A DNA stretch of 64,000 nucleotides from Herbiconiux gentiana (GCF_024978135.1 NZ_JANTEZ010000004.1:372001-436000); one strand, 5' to 3'; shown: positions 51,671 through 62,071, counted from the stretch's first letter. Notes: a model not told the origin generated them from the sequence alone. A program made the numbers and translations.

Positions 51671-52873
51671 TCAGCCGCCGATCGCGCTCATCGGGCGGTC
51701 GGGCTGCTCGAACCCGGCCGCGTTCATGTTGTGCCCCGACGGCTTCGCCCACATCGCCCCACGCCACAGATCGGCCAGCTCGCGGTCGTCGGCCCCGTCG
51801 CGGAGCGGACCGAGCAGGTCGGTCTCGGTGTGCGAGAACAGGCAGCTGCGCACGGCCCCCTCGGCGGTGAGACGCGTGCGTCGGCAGTCGGCGCAGAACG
51901 GCTCGCTGACCGAGGCGATGATGCCGACGAGGCCGAGCAGCGGCCCCTCCGGTCCGTCGGCGCGCTCGCGCACCTGGAACAGCTCGGCCGGAGCGCCGTC
52001 GCGCGGCGCCTCGTCGGGGCTCAGCAGGTAGCGCACGCTGAGCCGCTCCCGGATGCCGTCGGCCGTGATCATCGAGTCACGGTTCCAGACGTGGTCGGCA
52101 TCGAGCGGCATCTGCTCGATGAAGCGCAGCTGGTGGCCTCCGGCGAGCGCCCACTCGAGCAGCTCGACGGCCTGGTCGTCGTTGATGCCCGGCATCAGCA
52201 CCGCATTGATCTTGGTCGAGACGAGGCCGGCCGCCCCGACCGCGTCGATGCCCGCGAGCACCCGACTGAGGAACGGCCGCCGCGTGATCTTCGCGAACGT
52301 CTCGGGCTCGATCGAGTCGAGGGACACGTTGATGCGGTCGAGCCCCGCCTCGGCGAGCGCCTCTGCCCGGCTGGCGAGCCCGATCGCGTTGGTCGTCATC
52401 GAGATCTCGGGGCGCGGCTCGAGGGCGGCCACGGCGCGGATGATCTCGACCAGGTCCTTTCGCAGCAGCGGCTCTCCCCCGGTGAAGCGCACCTGGCGCA
52501 CACCGAACTCGGTCACCGCGATGCGGGCGAAGCGGGTGATCTCGTCGATCGACATCAGCGCCGGCGGCGCGAGGAACGGCAGGCCCTCGGCGGGCATGCA
52601 GTAGGTGCAGCGCAGGTTGCAGCGGTCGGTGAGCGAGATGCGGAGGTCGGTACCGCTGCGGCCGAAGCGGTCGATCAGACCGGCCTCGTCGGGCCGATCG
52701 CTCGGCAGCATGACGGCGCCACGACGCTTGATCGCACCACGGGCCTCCGTCACACCACCGGCTTCGGTCGCATGACCCGCCCCCATCGCGGGCCCGTCCG
52801 TCGCTGCGCCGGCGACAGCAGTGCCCCCACCGGCAACCCGCTTCACCACCGGGATGCCCAGACCGACGCTCAT
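51671..52873 (-). CDS. moaA: GTP 3',8-cyclase MoaA
   Basis: The 400-residue radical SAM enzyme has a variable Gly/Ala-rich N-terminus of about 65 residues. The radical SAM cluster motif CNLRCTYC follows in RISLTDRCNLRCTYCMPAEG, then VRFTGGEPLLRKD, and the C-terminal second cluster CADCRRTRLTAEGAVRSC. It ends in Gly-Gly, as MoaA does. It converts GTP to 3',8-cyclo-GTP, the first step of molybdopterin synthesis. The N-terminal extension is longer than usual, and the true start could be the ATG about 55 residues in, but the -10 box favours 52873. Confidence 0.94.
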   Translation of the reverse strand: MSVGLGIPVVKRVAGGGTAVAGAATDGPAMGAGHATEAGGVTEARGAIKRRGAVMLPSDRPDEAGLIDRFGRSGTDLRISLTDRCNLRCTYCMPAEGLPFLAPPALMSIDEITRFARIAVTEFGVRQVRFTGGEPLLRKDLVEIIRAVAALEPRPEISMTTNAIGLASRAEALAEAGLDRINVSLDSIEPETFAKITRRPFLSRVLAGIDAVGAAGLVSTKINAVLMPGINDDQAVELLEWALAGGHQLRFIEQMPLDADHVWNRDSMITADGIRERLSVRYLLSPDEAPRDGAPAELFQVRERADGPEGPLLGLVGIIASVSEPFCADCRRTRLTAEGAVRSCLFSHTETDLLGPLRDGADDRELADLWRGAMWAKPSGHNMNAAGFEQPDRPMSAIGG

Positions 52874-52885
52874 GCCTCCACCCTA
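52874..52885 (-). promoter_or_regulatory. Leaderless promoter -10 box of moaA-moaD
   Basis: TAGGGT (52885-52880 on the minus strand), six bases GGAGGC, then ATG. The rest of the 260-base divergent region to moeA shows no riboswitch-like structure I can recognise. Confidence 0.55.
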
Positions 52886-53133
52886 AGCGCTCCGGATGCC
52901 CGCCAGGCCGTCCCTCTCGCTACCACCCGGCCCGTCCGGAACGAGGGGTGCGAGGTGAACGGAACGTGACGCGGGCAGGACATGCGAGCTATTCGGTGCG
53001 GGCCTGCCGAGCGGTGGGTCGTGACCGTGTTCCGCCCCGACGGGTCGACCGACGCCTCCGGGCCGAACGGCCGGTACCGATTGGGTGCCGGATGCGCGGC
53101 AGACGGGCGACCGTCATGAGGCACACTGGGCGT

Positions 53134-54537
53134 ATGCGAACCATCGATGAGCATCGCCGCGAGGTCACCGCGCTGCTGAGCACGATCGGGGCCGCGACCG
53201 GCGACGGAGCCGGAGCGTCGACCGACCACAGAGCCAGGGCCGGGGCCGCGGCCGAGTCCGGTGCCGAGGATGCCACGGGCGCCGCGGGAAGCGCGGGCAC
53301 CGCGGACGACCGGGCGGCCGCCGAGGATTTGGTGGTGGGCGCGGCCGAGCTCGCGGTGCATCCGGAGCGGTACTCGTACCGGATTCTCGCCGAGGACGTC
53401 ATCGCGCCGTCGAGCCTGCCCGCGTTCGACAACTCGCAGATGGACGGGTACGCCGTGGACTCCGCCGATCTCGCGTCGGCCGGTGCCGGTCGCCCGGTCG
53501 AACTCGCCGTCGCTCGACGGATCGCGGCCGGCGACTCGTTCGGCACCCACCGCCGCCGCACGGCTACGCCGATCATGACCGGGGCTCCCGTGCCCGCGGG
53601 CGCGGACGCCGTGGTGCAGATCGAGAAGGCCGACCCTCCCGCGTTCCACCCCGATGACGCCACCGGGGCGACCGTGACCTTCACCGAGCGGGTCTCGCCC
53701 GGGCTGTTCGTGCGGGTCGCGGGCAGCGACGTGCGTGAGGGCGAGGTGCTCCTTCCCGCCGGCATGGTTCTCGGCCCCGCCCACTACGGCGTCATCTCCG
53801 GCTCCGGTGCCACCTCGGTCTCGGTGCGACCTCGGGTGCGGGTGCTGCTGGTGTCCACGGGACACGAGATCCGCGACCCCGGCACCGCCCTCGAGCCGGG
53901 ACAGATCTTCGACGCCAACTCGTCGGCCCTGACAGCCGCGCTGCTCGCCATCGGATGCGCGGTGGTGCCCGCACCCTGCCGCTCCGACGACGCCGACGAT
54001 CTGCTCGCTCTGCTCGCCCGGCACGCCGCCGACGTCGACCTCGTCGTGACCGTCGGCGGGGTGAGCGCCGGCGCCCGCGAGGTGGTGCGGGACGCCCTCG
54101 GGCCCCTCGGCGTGGAGTTCATGAAGGTCGCGATGCAGCCCGGCGGGCCGCAGGGCTTCGGGCTCGCGTCGCTGCCGGGAGCGGACGGTCGCGCATCCGT
54201 CGACCGCCCCGTGGTGTGCCTGCCGGGCAACCCGGTCAGCGCACTGGTGTCGTTCGAGGCGTTCCTGCGGCCCGCGCTGCTGGCCGCGGCCGGTGCACGT
54301 ACGACCGCGCGCGAGCTGAGGCGCGGCACCGTGACCGAAGCGTTCGACTCCCCGCCGACGCATCATCAGCTGCGCCGCGGCCTCGTGCGCGACGACGGCA
54401 CACTCGAACTCGTGGGCGGGCCGTCGAGCCATCTGCTGCATTCCTACGCGGGCTCCACCGTGCTCGTGCACGTGCCCGTTGGGGTGTCGTCGGTGTCGGC
54501 CGGCGACGAACTGGACTACTGGAGGATCGATGGCTGA
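53134..54537 (+). CDS. moeA: Molybdopterin molybdenumtransferase MoeA
   Basis: The 467-residue protein has the family signatures [56 protein letters not shown] and [18 protein letters not shown]. Residues about 20-62 are an Ala/Gly/Asp-rich insertion not usual in MoeA. It inserts molybdate into adenylated molybdopterin. A weak CACACT hexamer lies six bases before the ATG. An upstream in-frame ATG at 53116 is an alternative. It leads the moeA-moaC-mog-moaE run, all with overlapping ends. Confidence 0.94.
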   Translation: MRTIDEHRREVTALLSTIGAATGDGAGASTDHRARAGAAAESGAEDATGAAGSAGTADDRAAAEDLVVGAAELAVHPERYSYRILAEDVIAPSSLPAFDNSQMDGYAVDSADLASAGAGRPVELAVARRIAAGDSFGTHRRRTATPIMTGAPVPAGADAVVQIEKADPPAFHPDDATGATVTFTERVSPGLFVRVAGSDVREGEVLLPAGMVLGPAHYGVISGSGATSVSVRPRVRVLLVSTGHEIRDPGTALEPGQIFDANSSALTAALLAIGCAVVPAPCRSDDADDLLALLARHAADVDLVVTVGGVSAGAREVVRDALGPLGVEFMKVAMQPGGPQGFGLASLPGADGRASVDRPVVCLPGNPVSALVSFEAFLRPALLAAAGARTTARELRRGTVTEAFDSPPTHHQLRRGLVRDDGTLELVGGPSSHLLHSYAGSTVLVHVPVGVSSVSAGDELDYWRIDG

Positions 54538-55009
54538 CGGCTCCGAGCTCACCCACGTCACCGCCGACGGCTCGGCCCACATGGTCGACGTGTCAGACAA
54601 GGCGGTCACCAAGAGGGTGGCGAGCGCCCAAGCCGTGGTGCACACCCGCCCGGACGTGATCGCCCTGCTCGCATCGGGCTCCCTGCCGAAGGGCGAGCCA
54701 CTCGCGGTCGCCCGCGTGGCCGGGATCCTGGCTGCGAAGCAGACCTCCTCGCTCATCCCCCTCTGCCACCCGCTGCCGATCTCGGGCGTGACCGTCGACT
54801 TCGAGATCGGCGAGTCGAGCGTGCGGGTCATCACCTCGGTGAAGACGACCGGGGTCACCGGCGTCGAGATGGAGGCGCTCACCGCCGCGTCGGTCGCGGC
54901 GCTGACGGTGTACGACATGATCAAGGCCGTCGACCGGGGCGCCCGGGTGACGGACATCGAGGTGCTGTCGAAGTCGGGCGGCGCGAGCGGCGATTGGAGC
55001 CGGGAATGA
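54530..55009 (+). CDS. moaC: Cyclic pyranopterin monophosphate synthase MoaC
   Basis: The 159-residue protein contains [57 protein letters not shown] and [19 protein letters not shown], all core MoaC sequences. It rearranges the MoaA product to cyclic pyranopterin monophosphate. GGAGG precedes the ATG, which lies eight bases inside the end of moeA. Confidence 0.96.
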   Translation: MADGSELTHVTADGSAHMVDVSDKAVTKRVASAQAVVHTRPDVIALLASGSLPKGEPLAVARVAGILAAKQTSSLIPLCHPLPISGVTVDFEIGESSVRVITSVKTTGVTGVEMEALTAASVAALTVYDMIKAVDRGARVTDIEVLSKSGGASGDWSRE

Positions 55010-55560
55010 CCCACCACGAGCATCCGCACCACGACCCCGAACCCGACCGCGAAGGCCCCGGGCCCGATACCGTCGCCGCGCACCGCAGCGCCCGCGTCGT
55101 CGTGGCGTCGAACCGCGCGGCGGCCAGCGTGTACGAGGACACCACCGGCCCGGTGATCGAGGCGTGGCTGCACGAGCGCGGCTGGACCGCCGACATCTCG
55201 GTCGTGCCCGACGGCGAGCCCGTCGGCGCTGCGTTGAGAGGCGCCGTCGAGTCGGGCGTCGACCTCGTCGTGACCACGGGCGGCACCGGGGCCTCCCCCA
55301 CCGACCGCACACCCGAGCAGACGCGGGCCGTGATCGACTTCGAGGTGCCCGGCATCGCCGAGGAGATCAGGCGGGTCGGCGCCCCGCACACCCCGAAGGC
55401 CGCACTCTCCCGGGGCATCGCCGGCGTGGCGGGAACGACCGTGATCGTCAACCTCCCGGGGTCGAGCGGTGGGGTTCGCGACGGCCTCGGCGTGCTCGAC
55501 GGCGTTCTCGTGCATCTCATCGATCAGATTCATGGAGGCGATCATGCCCGCACCGAGTGA
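55006..55560 (+). CDS. mog: Molybdopterin adenylyltransferase (MogA/MoaB family)
   Basis: The 184-residue protein has a His/Asp/Pro-rich N-terminus of about 25 residues and then the MogA/MoaB fold: [59 protein letters not shown]. It adenylates molybdopterin before MoeA inserts molybdenum. The start ATG overlaps the moaC stop (ATGA). The family includes MoaB forms of unclear role, so the specific name is probable rather than certain. Confidence 0.9.
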   Translation: MTHHEHPHHDPEPDREGPGPDTVAAHRSARVVVASNRAAASVYEDTTGPVIEAWLHERGWTADISVVPDGEPVGAALRGAVESGVDLVVTTGGTGASPTDRTPEQTRAVIDFEVPGIAEEIRRVGAPHTPKAALSRGIAGVAGTTVIVNLPGSSGGVRDGLGVLDGVLVHLIDQIHGGDHARTE

Positions 55561-56014
55561 CGCCGCACCCGCCTCGGACGGATCTGTGGACAACCGCGTC
55601 GTCATCGCCAGAATCGCGGAGAAGACGATCACGATCGACGAGTGCTCCGCGGCCGTGGAGGACGCGACCTCGGGCGCGGTGGTGACCTTCGCGGGTGTCG
55701 TGCGCGATCACGACGAGGGCCGTGGGGTCACCGCGCTGAGCTACACCGCTCATCCCTCGGCCGCCGAGGCGATCCGCGCGTCGGCGCTGCGCATCGCCGC
55801 CGCGCATCCCGAGACCCGCGTGGCCATCGTCCACCGCACCGGCGACCTCGTGGTGGGTGATCTCGCCCTCGCCTGCGCGGTCGCCTCGGCCCACCGCGGC
55901 GACGCCTTCGCCGCCTGCGCCGAGCTGGTCGACGACGTGAAGAAGACGGTTCCCATCTGGAAGGAGCAGGCCTTCGACGACGGTTCGACAGAGTGGGTGG
56001 CGTCGCTCGGCTGA
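55544..56014 (+). CDS. moaE: Molybdopterin synthase large subunit MoaE
   Basis: The 156-residue protein contains SGAVVTFAGVVRDHDEGRGV, LSYTAHPSAAEAI, VAIVHRTGDLVVGDLALACA and the catalytic-Lys region DDVKKTVPIWKEQAF. It transfers sulfur from MoaD to precursor Z to make molybdopterin. GGAGG lies five bases before the ATG; the start lies 17 bases inside the end of mog. Confidence 0.95.
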   Translation: MPAPSDAAPASDGSVDNRVVIARIAEKTITIDECSAAVEDATSGAVVTFAGVVRDHDEGRGVTALSYTAHPSAAEAIRASALRIAAAHPETRVAIVHRTGDLVVGDLALACAVASAHRGDAFAACAELVDDVKKTVPIWKEQAFDDGSTEWVASLG

Positions 56015-56148
56015 TCCCCGCACCGCCTGGTCCACTTCTGCACAGGTCGCGAATCGCGTTCGAGTTACCCCCAAAACGAGTCGGTTTACATCTCAGACAC
56101 ATTGCTGAGGTTCACTGGGTCCTGCAGCACCATCGAACGGAGCACCAC

Positions 56149-57120
56149 GTGGACCTGAACACCGTCGCCGCCATCACCCCGGCACGTTCCCGCGACGATC
56201 TCGCGCAGCTCGGCGAGCACGTCGCGCCGCTGGCCGGCGGCTCGTGGCTCTTCTCCGAGCGGCAGGATGATCTGACGGCGCTCGTCGACCTGATGACGCT
56301 CGACTGGCCGTCGCTGACCGTCACCGACGACGGGCTCGAGGTCGCCGCGACCTGCCGACTGGTGGAGCTCGCCGAGCTGCCCGACGCCTGGGGGTGGGGC
56401 GCGCATCCGGTGTTCTTCCAGTGCTGCACGGCGCTGCTCGGCTCGTTCAAGGTCTGGAACGTGGCCACCGTGGGCGGCAACATCTGCGCCTCGCTGCCGG
56501 CCGGGCCGATGACCTCGCTCTTCGCCTCGCTCGACGCCGAGGCCCTCATCTGGCGGGCCGACGGGTCAGACGAGCGGATGCCCGTGGCCGAGTTCGTCAC
56601 GGGCAACGGGCGGAACGCCCTCCGTTCGGGCGACGTGCTCCGCTCTCTGCTCGTCCCCCGGCACGCTCTCGAAGGGCGAACCGCCTATCGCAAGATCGCG
56701 CTGTCGCCGATCGGACGATCGGGTGCCGTGATCGTGGGGCGCCTCGACGCCGACGGGTCGTTCGTGCTCACCGTCTCGGGGGCGACGGTGCATCCCGAGC
56801 AGGTGCGGTTCCCGGCGATCCCCGAGCCGGAGGAGCTCGCAGCCGCGGTCGGTGCGATCGGGTCGTGGTTCACCGACCCGCACGGCGCGGCGGACTGGCG
56901 CCGGGGGGTGTCGATGCTGTTGGCCGAGGAGATCCGGGTGGAGCTCGGGTTGCCGCCGGGTGAGGCTCCGCCGAGTGACTACACGACGGTGCGTCCGGCG
57001 AGCGCCGCGATGGCGACCGCGGGGGCCACCGCGGGGGCCTCTGACGTGACCGACGCGACCACGACGCCCACCGACGCGAACACGACGAACCACGAGCAGA
57101 GCGACGGAGACGCGCGATGA
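56149..57120 (+). CDS. FAD-binding subunit of a xanthine dehydrogenase-family hydroxylase
   Basis: The GTG at 56149 with GGAG six bases upstream gives 323 residues. The FAD domain of the CoxM/XdhB type is visible: [40 protein letters not shown], then the C-terminal domain [20 protein letters not shown]. The last 40 residues are Ala/Thr-rich and unconserved. It passes electrons from the iron-sulfur clusters of its partner to FAD and then NAD+ or another acceptor. Its stop overlaps the next gene start (ATGA). It follows the molybdenum cofactor genes by 134 bases. Confidence 0.88.
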   Translation: MDLNTVAAITPARSRDDLAQLGEHVAPLAGGSWLFSERQDDLTALVDLMTLDWPSLTVTDDGLEVAATCRLVELAELPDAWGWGAHPVFFQCCTALLGSFKVWNVATVGGNICASLPAGPMTSLFASLDAEALIWRADGSDERMPVAEFVTGNGRNALRSGDVLRSLLVPRHALEGRTAYRKIALSPIGRSGAVIVGRLDADGSFVLTVSGATVHPEQVRFPAIPEPEELAAAVGAIGSWFTDPHGAADWRRGVSMLLAEEIRVELGLPPGEAPPSDYTTVRPASAAMATAGATAGASDVTDATTTPTDANTTNHEQSDGDAR

Positions 57121-60100
57121 GATTCATCATGAACGGCGAGCAGCACGAGGCCGAGCCGATTGCGGGGCAGTGCCTGCGCACCTTCATCCGCGACCAGGGG
57201 CACTTCGAGGTCAAGAAGGGCTGTGACTCGGGCGACTGCGGCGCCTGCTCGGTGATCGTCGACGGCACTCCCGTGCACTCCTGCGTCTACCCGGCGTACC
57301 GGGTCGAAGACCGGGTGGTGACGACGGTGGCGGGCCTCGGCGATCCCGACGACCTGAGCGCGATGCAGAAGAGCTTCGTGGACCACGCCGGCTTCCAGTG
57401 CGGGTACTGCACGGCGGGCATGGTCGTCACCGCGACCACGCTGAAGCCCGAGCAGCTCGACGACCTGCCGCGGCTGATGAAGGGCAACCTGTGCCGGTGC
57501 ACGGGGTACCGGGCCGTGGAGGAGTCGATCCGTGCGGGCGTCTGCGCCGGTGCCGGGCTCGCCGACGGCGCGACGCCCGAGCCCGTGGAGGGTCGGCTGA
57601 TCACCACGAAGTCGGGGCGGCACGCGCGTGCGGCCGACGAGGCGGCCGTGGATGGCGAGCCGAGCACCACCGGTGCAGCGACCGTGGACGGCGAGCCGAG
57701 CACCACCGGTGCAGCGGCCGCGGGTGGCGAGCCGAGCACCAACGGGGCAGTGGTTACCGACGCGCCTGTGGCCGGGGAGCCGGCCACCGCGCCAGCGGCT
57801 GCACCGGTCGCCGGGCAGCCGGCCACCGCGTCAGCGGCTGCACCGGTCGTCGCGGAAAAGGCCACCGCGACGGTGTCGGACGCGATCGAGCCGCCGGCCA
57901 GCGTGCCCACGCCCCGCACCGTCGGAACCTCCGTCGGCGCCCCGGCCGGCCAGAGGATCGTGTCGGGCCGGGAGCCCTACACCCTCGACGTCGCGGTCCC
58001 CGGGGTCACCCACCTCAAACTGCTGCAGTCGCCGCACGCCCACGCGCGCATCCTCTCGATGGACACCACCGCGGCCGAGGCCCTGCCCGGTGTGCACACC
58101 GTGCTCACCGCGGCCGACTCCCCCGAGCAGCTGTACTCGACCGCGCGGCACCAGTACCGCAACGACGACCCCGACGACACGACGCTCTTCGACACCGTGG
58201 TGCGCTACCGCGGTCAGCGCGTCGCGGCGGTCGTCGCCGACAGCATCGCGATCGCCGAGGCCGCCTGCCGGCTGATCGAGGTCGAGTACGAGGTCCTCCC
58301 GGCCGTCTTCGACCCGGAGGAGGCACGGCAGCCCGGTGCGCCGCTCGTCCACGGCGACCTCGACCCGGCGGTGTCCCGCGTGGCCGAGCCCGAGCGCAAC
58401 GTCATCGCCTCGGTGCACACCGAGATCGGTTCGGTCGCCGAGGCCGTGGCCGCCTCACCCGTGCACGTCACCGGCACCTGGCAGACCCACCGGGTGTCGC
58501 ACGCGGCGCTCGAGACCCACGGCTCCGTCGGCTGGCTCGATGAGGACAGCCGGCTCGTCGTGCGCACGAGCTCGCAGGTGCCGTTCCTCGTGCGCGACGA
58601 ACTCGCCTACATCTTCGGCCTCGAGCAGGACCGAGTGCGGGTCTTCACCGCCCGGGTCGGCGGCGGCTTCGGCGGCAAGCAGGAGATCCTGACCGAAGAC
58701 GTCGTGTCGGCGGCCGTGCTGAAGACCGGGCTGCCCGTGCAGTTCGAGTTCACCCGCAACGACGAGTTCACCATCGCGCCCTGCCGGCACCCGATGCGGG
58801 TCTCGGTCGAGCTGGCGGCCGACGCCGACGGCACCCTCACCGCGATCGGGGTCGACGTACTGAGCGACACCGGCGCCTACGGCAACCACGGCCCCGGCGT
58901 CATGTTCCACAGCGTTGGCGAGACGGTCAGCATCTACACCGCGCCGAACAAGAAGATCGACGCCGAGGTCGTCTACACGAACAACATCCCCTCGGGTGCC
59001 TTCCGCGGCTACGGTCTCGGGCAGGTGTCGTTCGCGATCGAGTCGGCGATGGATGAGCTCGCGAAGGAGCTCGGTATCGATCCGTTCGAGCTGCGTCGTC
59101 GCAACGTGGTGCGGCCCGGGCAGGCGCTCGTCGCCTCGCACGTCGAGGGCGACGATCTCGTGTTCGGCAGCTACGGTCTCGACCAGTGCCTCGACCTGAC
59201 CGAGGAGGCACTGCTCCGCGGGAATGCGACCGAGGTGCCGACCGGCTCGGCCTGGCGACTCGGCACGGGGATGGCCGCGGCCATGATCGCGACCATGCCG
59301 CCCCGCGGGCACTTCTCGACCGTGACGATGACCCTGGAGTCCGACGGGAGCTACCTCGCCGCCGTCGGCACGGCCGAGTTCGGGAACGGCACGACCACCG
59401 TGCACACGCAGATCGCGTCGAGCGTGCTCGGCACGTCAGTCGACCGCATTCGCATTCGGCAGTCCGACACCGACGGCGTGGGCTTCGACACGGGGGCGTT
59501 CGGCTCGGCCGGCACGGTCGTCGCGGGCAAGGCGCTGCACTCGGCGGCGACGTCGCTGAAGGCAGAGGTGCTGCGCATCGCGTCCGAGATCGCCGGCGCC
59601 TGGAGCGAAGGCCACCTGGAGGCCGACGGCGTGCGCATCGGCGAGACCTTCGTGCCGCTGACCGCCATCGCCGAGCGCGCAGGCGGTAGCGTCACCGCGA
59701 CCGGGCAGGAAGACGGCGCGAAGCGGTCGATCGCCTTCAACGTGCACGGGTTCCGCGTGGCGGTGCACGAGCTGACCGGCGAGGTGCGCATCCTGCAGTC
59801 GGTGCACGCCGCCGACGCCGGGTTCGTGCTCAACCCCGCTCAGCTGCGCGGGCAGATCGAGGGCGGTGTGGCGCAGGCCACCGGCTCGGCGCTCTACGAG
59901 GAGATGCTGCTGAAGGAGGGGTTCGTGACCACGCAGGTGTTCCGCGCCTACCACCTGCCGCAGCTGGCGGACGTGCCGGTCACGGAGGTCTACTTCGCCG
60001 AGACCGACGACTCGGTCGGGCCGTTCGGAGCCAAGTCGATGAGCGAGGCGCCCTACAACCCGGTCGCCCCGGCGCTCGCGAACGCCGTGCGCGACGCGCT

Positions 60101-60182
60101 CGGCGTGCGCCCGCACGAGCTGCCCCTCTCGCGCGATCGCGTCTGGCGCCTCGCCACCGCGGCCCGCGAGCTGGTCGGCTAG
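57117..60182 (+). CDS. Fused 2Fe-2S and molybdopterin subunit of a xanthine dehydrogenase-family hydroxylase
   Basis: The 1021-residue protein fuses two usual subunits. Residues 1-150 are the iron-sulfur part, with cluster cysteines 36, 41, 44, 56 ([12 protein letters not shown]) and 95, 98, 126, 128 (CGYCTAG, CRCTG). Residues about 155-270 are a low-complexity linker made of two tandem repeat families. The rest is the molybdopterin domain: [37 protein letters not shown], and the catalytic Glu in [20 protein letters not shown] near the C-terminus. Such enzymes hydroxylate purines, nicotinate or aromatic heterocycles. The substrate is not evident. The FAD subunit is the gene before. Confidence 0.9.
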   Translation: MRFIMNGEQHEAEPIAGQCLRTFIRDQGHFEVKKGCDSGDCGACSVIVDGTPVHSCVYPAYRVEDRVVTTVAGLGDPDDLSAMQKSFVDHAGFQCGYCTAGMVVTATTLKPEQLDDLPRLMKGNLCRCTGYRAVEESIRAGVCAGAGLADGATPEPVEGRLITTKSGRHARAADEAAVDGEPSTTGAATVDGEPSTTGAAAAGGEPSTNGAVVTDAPVAGEPATAPAAAPVAGQPATASAAAPVVAEKATATVSDAIEPPASVPTPRTVGTSVGAPAGQRIVSGREPYTLDVAVPGVTHLKLLQSPHAHARILSMDTTAAEALPGVHTVLTAADSPEQLYSTARHQYRNDDPDDTTLFDTVVRYRGQRVAAVVADSIAIAEAACRLIEVEYEVLPAVFDPEEARQPGAPLVHGDLDPAVSRVAEPERNVIASVHTEIGSVAEAVAASPVHVTGTWQTHRVSHAALETHGSVGWLDEDSRLVVRTSSQVPFLVRDELAYIFGLEQDRVRVFTARVGGGFGGKQEILTEDVVSAAVLKTGLPVQFEFTRNDEFTIAPCRHPMRVSVELAADADGTLTAIGVDVLSDTGAYGNHGPGVMFHSVGETVSIYTAPNKKIDAEVVYTNNIPSGAFRGYGLGQVSFAIESAMDELAKELGIDPFELRRRNVVRPGQALVASHVEGDDLVFGSYGLDQCLDLTEEALLRGNATEVPTGSAWRLGTGMAAAMIATMPPRGHFSTVTMTLESDGSYLAAVGTAEFGNGTTTVHTQIASSVLGTSVDRIRIRQSDTDGVGFDTGAFGSAGTVVAGKALHSAATSLKAEVLRIASEIAGAWSEGHLEADGVRIGETFVPLTAIAERAGGSVTATGQEDGAKRSIAFNVHGFRVAVHELTGEVRILQSVHAADAGFVLNPAQLRGQIEGGVAQATGSALYEEMLLKEGFVTTQVFRAYHLPQLADVPVTEVYFAETDDSVGPFGAKSMSEAPYNPVAPALANAVRDALGVRPHELPLSRDRVWRLATAARELVG
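57648..57875. repeat. Two tandem repeat families in the XDH linker
   Basis: A 36-base unit encodes [12 protein letters not shown] about three times. It is followed by a 39-base unit encoding [13 protein letters not shown] about three times. Both stay in frame and lie wholly between the iron-sulfur and molybdenum domains. Confidence 0.8.
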
Positions 60183-60231
60183 CGGGTCACCGGGCGAGGC
60201 GGCTCGGCGCAGTAGGCGTCCGTCGCCGCCG

Positions 60232-60272
60232 GCCGATCAGCCGGTGGGCGAGTCGCTCACCGGCTGATCGGC
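60232..60272. terminator. Strong hairpin after the hydroxylase operon
   Basis: GCCGATCAGCCGGT (60232-60245) and ACCGGCTGATCGGC (60259-60272) are a perfect 14-bp inverted repeat with a 13-base loop. It lies 50 bases past the hydroxylase stop and before the convergent VOC gene. No T tract follows, as is common in GC-rich terminators. Confidence 0.65.
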
Positions 60273-60332
60273 GTGGCGGGCTCGCGTCGAGCGGCTGCTC
60301 ACCACCCGGCGCCTCCGACGGCCGGACCACCC

Positions 60333-60818
60333 TCAGCGGGCACGGCGGTCGTCGGTCGCGAAACCGTCGCGCTTCTGTCGTTCGTCCAGACTCTCGAGCT
60401 CCTGGAAAAAGGTGACCTGCCATCCGGCCGGGCCCTGCACGCGAGCGTTGATCGTCTGGAACGGCGTGCGGGTCAGCGGTGCCAACACGCCGGCGCCGGC
60501 CGCTGCAGAGACCGCGACGGCCTGCTCGGTGTCGTCCACCTCGAGCGCCAGACGGAGGGTGGGCCCGGCGGAGGTCGGGCCACCGGCCGCGGACGGTGCC
60601 GCGTTCTCGATCGCGTCGATAGCCTGCACGTGCGCGTGCGTCGCCAGCTCGATCGTCGCGACACCGGCCTGCAGGATCGACACGCGATCGTCGCCTACCG
60701 TGGCGAACGCGGGCTGTTCGGGCATCCCGAGGACGTCGCGGTAGAACCGCACCGCCTCATCGAAGTCGTCGGTCTCGATGATCAATCGGAGCTGGCGCGG
60801 GGGCAGGAAAGTCGTCAT
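60333..60818 (-). CDS. VOC-superfamily protein linked to a MerR regulator
   Basis: The 161-residue protein has the glyoxalase-like pattern LRLIIETDDFDEAVRFYRDV, LGMPEQPAFATVGDDRVSIL, TLRLALEVDDTEQAVAVSAA and INARVQGPAGWQVTFFQEL. Members are metal enzymes, resistance proteins or binding proteins. The ATG at 60818 lies 62 bases inside the end of the MerR gene, an unusually long overlap that implies a shared message. Substrate unknown. Confidence 0.82.
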   Translation of the reverse strand: MTTFLPPRQLRLIIETDDFDEAVRFYRDVLGMPEQPAFATVGDDRVSILQAGVATIELATHAHVQAIDAIENAAPSAAGGPTSAGPTLRLALEVDDTEQAVAVSAAAGAGVLAPLTRTPFQTINARVQGPAGWQVTFFQELESLDERQKRDGFATDDRRAR

Positions 60819-61194
60819 GCTCACCACGATGCACGCTGACACGGGTGTGAGGGGCAAGCCCGAGCCGCGACCTCATCGCATCCAGGGCGGCCAGTTCGGC
60901 CCCGATCGAGCTCATCTCGCTCGTCAGACGGGCGGTCGCGGCGTCGAAGGCGGCCTGCAGCTCTCCGCGGTCCGGCTCCGGTGAGCTCAGGGCCGGCAGC
61001 AGCTCACGGATGACCGTGCTGCAGAATCCCGCCCCGAAGAGGTGCAGGATCCGCGCCACGACGGCCAGGTGCCCCTCGCCGTACCGCCGCTGGCCGCTCG
61101 CCGTGCGCTCGGGTTCGAGCAACCGCTGCTCCTCGTAGTACCGGAGCGACCGCGGGCTGACGCCGCTCCGCTCGGAGAGCTCACCGATCCTCAT
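60757..61194 (-). CDS. MerR family regulator
   Basis: From the ATG at 61194 the protein has 145 residues (an ATG at 61212 would add six). It opens MRIGELSERSGVSPRSLRYY and EEQRLLEPERTASGQRRYGE, the MerR winged helix, followed by a dimerisation helix (ELQAAFDAATARLTSEM). No metal-binding Cys cluster is seen, so an organic ligand is more likely. It is divergent from the membrane protein gene, with a palindrome at 61241-61253 between them, and co-directional with the VOC gene it overlaps. Confidence 0.85.
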   Translation of the reverse strand: MRIGELSERSGVSPRSLRYYEEQRLLEPERTASGQRRYGEGHLAVVARILHLFGAGFCSTVIRELLPALSSPEPDRGELQAAFDAATARLTSEMSSIGAELAALDAMRSRLGLAPHTRVSVHRGEHDDFPAPAPAPIDHRDRRLR

Positions 61195-61240
61195 CCCCCG
61201 ATTCTCACCCATGGCGACGGATGTTGCTTAACCGATCGGC

Positions 61241-61253
61241 AAGTGAAACACTT
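61241..61253. promoter_or_regulatory. Palindrome between MerR and the membrane protein gene
   Basis: AAGTGAAACACTT is a perfect 5-3-5 inverted repeat ending seven bases before the ATG at 61260. It is a candidate operator for MerR or for the winged-helix protein encoded downstream. Confidence 0.4.
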
Positions 61254-61259
61254 AGCCGC

Positions 61260-61745
61260 ATGGAAAGTGACACGAACGACCTCGATGCCGGCCTCGGTGG
61301 CCGGAACGACGGAGACGCTGCGCGCGAGGCACTGTCGGCACTGAACGCCGATCGGGAGGTGCTGGCCGACCGCATCCGGACCCCCGCCTGGTACTACCCG
61401 CTGCTCGCGCTCGCCACTGCGCTCATCATCGGGTCGCCGGGCGCCGGGATGCCCGGCCAGTCGGTGCTGGTGGTGTTCGGCTGCCTCGGCATCGTCTTCC
61501 TCTCCCTCGCATATCAGCGCATCACGGGCATCACGATCACCCGGTCGGCCGGCCCGACGAGCCTCACGACCGCCATCGTGCTCGGCATCACGATCGTGCT
61601 GCTGCTCGGCGTCTCGTTCGCCCTGACCGCCACGGGGCACGCCGCGTGGGTCTGGGCGTCGGCGGCCGCCGCGTTCGCCACGATGTGGATCGGCGGCCGG
61701 GTCTACGATCGCGCCTTCGATCGCGAGCTCCGCCGTGGTCACTGA
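61260..61745 (+). CDS. Small four-helix membrane protein
   Basis: Not a named protein. The 161 residues start with a polar stretch of about 42 residues, then four hydrophobic segments (YYPLLALATALIIG, SVLVVFGCLGIVFLSLA, TTAIVLGITIVLLLGVSFAL, AWVWASAAAAFATMWIGG) and a basic end. The next gene, a winged-helix regulator, starts inside its last codons. Such membrane-regulator pairs are common in actinobacteria. The ATG at 61221 is an in-frame alternative, but it would almost touch the MerR start. Confidence 0.65.
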   Translation: MESDTNDLDAGLGGRNDGDAAREALSALNADREVLADRIRTPAWYYPLLALATALIIGSPGAGMPGQSVLVVFGCLGIVFLSLAYQRITGITITRSAGPTSLTTAIVLGITIVLLLGVSFALTATGHAAWVWASAAAAFATMWIGGRVYDRAFDRELRRGH

Positions 61746-62046
61746 CGACGGATTCGACGAGCAGATCCACGCCCCCACCCGGCTGCGCATCTGCGGTCTC
61801 CTGAGGCCGGTCGACTCGGCGGAGTTCTCGACGCTGCGCTCGGCACTCGGACTCTCGGAAGCCAACCTCTCCAAGACTCTGCGCAGTCTGACCGAGATCG
61901 GGTACGTGACGGTCAGCAAAGCCTCGTCGGCGAGTCGCGGCGACCTGCGCCGCACGACCGCGGTGGCGCTCACCCCCGCGGGGCGCCGGGCCTTCGACGG
62001 GCACGTCACCGCCCTCCGACGGATCGCCGACGGCCTCGTCGACTGA
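61735..62046 (+). CDS. Winged-helix transcriptional regulator (HTH_27-like)
   Basis: The 103-residue single-domain protein contains HAPTRLRICGLLRPVDSAEF, LGLSEANLSKTLRSLTEIGY and the wing KASSASRGDLRRTTAVALTP. It resembles the small MarR/ArsR-like regulators often paired with a membrane protein. The GTG start overlaps the upstream gene by 11 bases, so they are coupled. It may control its own operon. Confidence 0.82.
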   Translation: MVTDDGFDEQIHAPTRLRICGLLRPVDSAEFSTLRSALGLSEANLSKTLRSLTEIGYVTVSKASSASRGDLRRTTAVALTPAGRRAFDGHVTALRRIADGLVD

Positions 62047-62071
62047 GATCCCGGCCTCACAGAGCGCCGAC

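Noticed and set aside
52886-53133. A molybdenum-cofactor riboswitch in the moaA-moeA gap
   Set aside because: moaA appears leaderless and moeA has little leader; no paired structure resembling the known motif was recognised.
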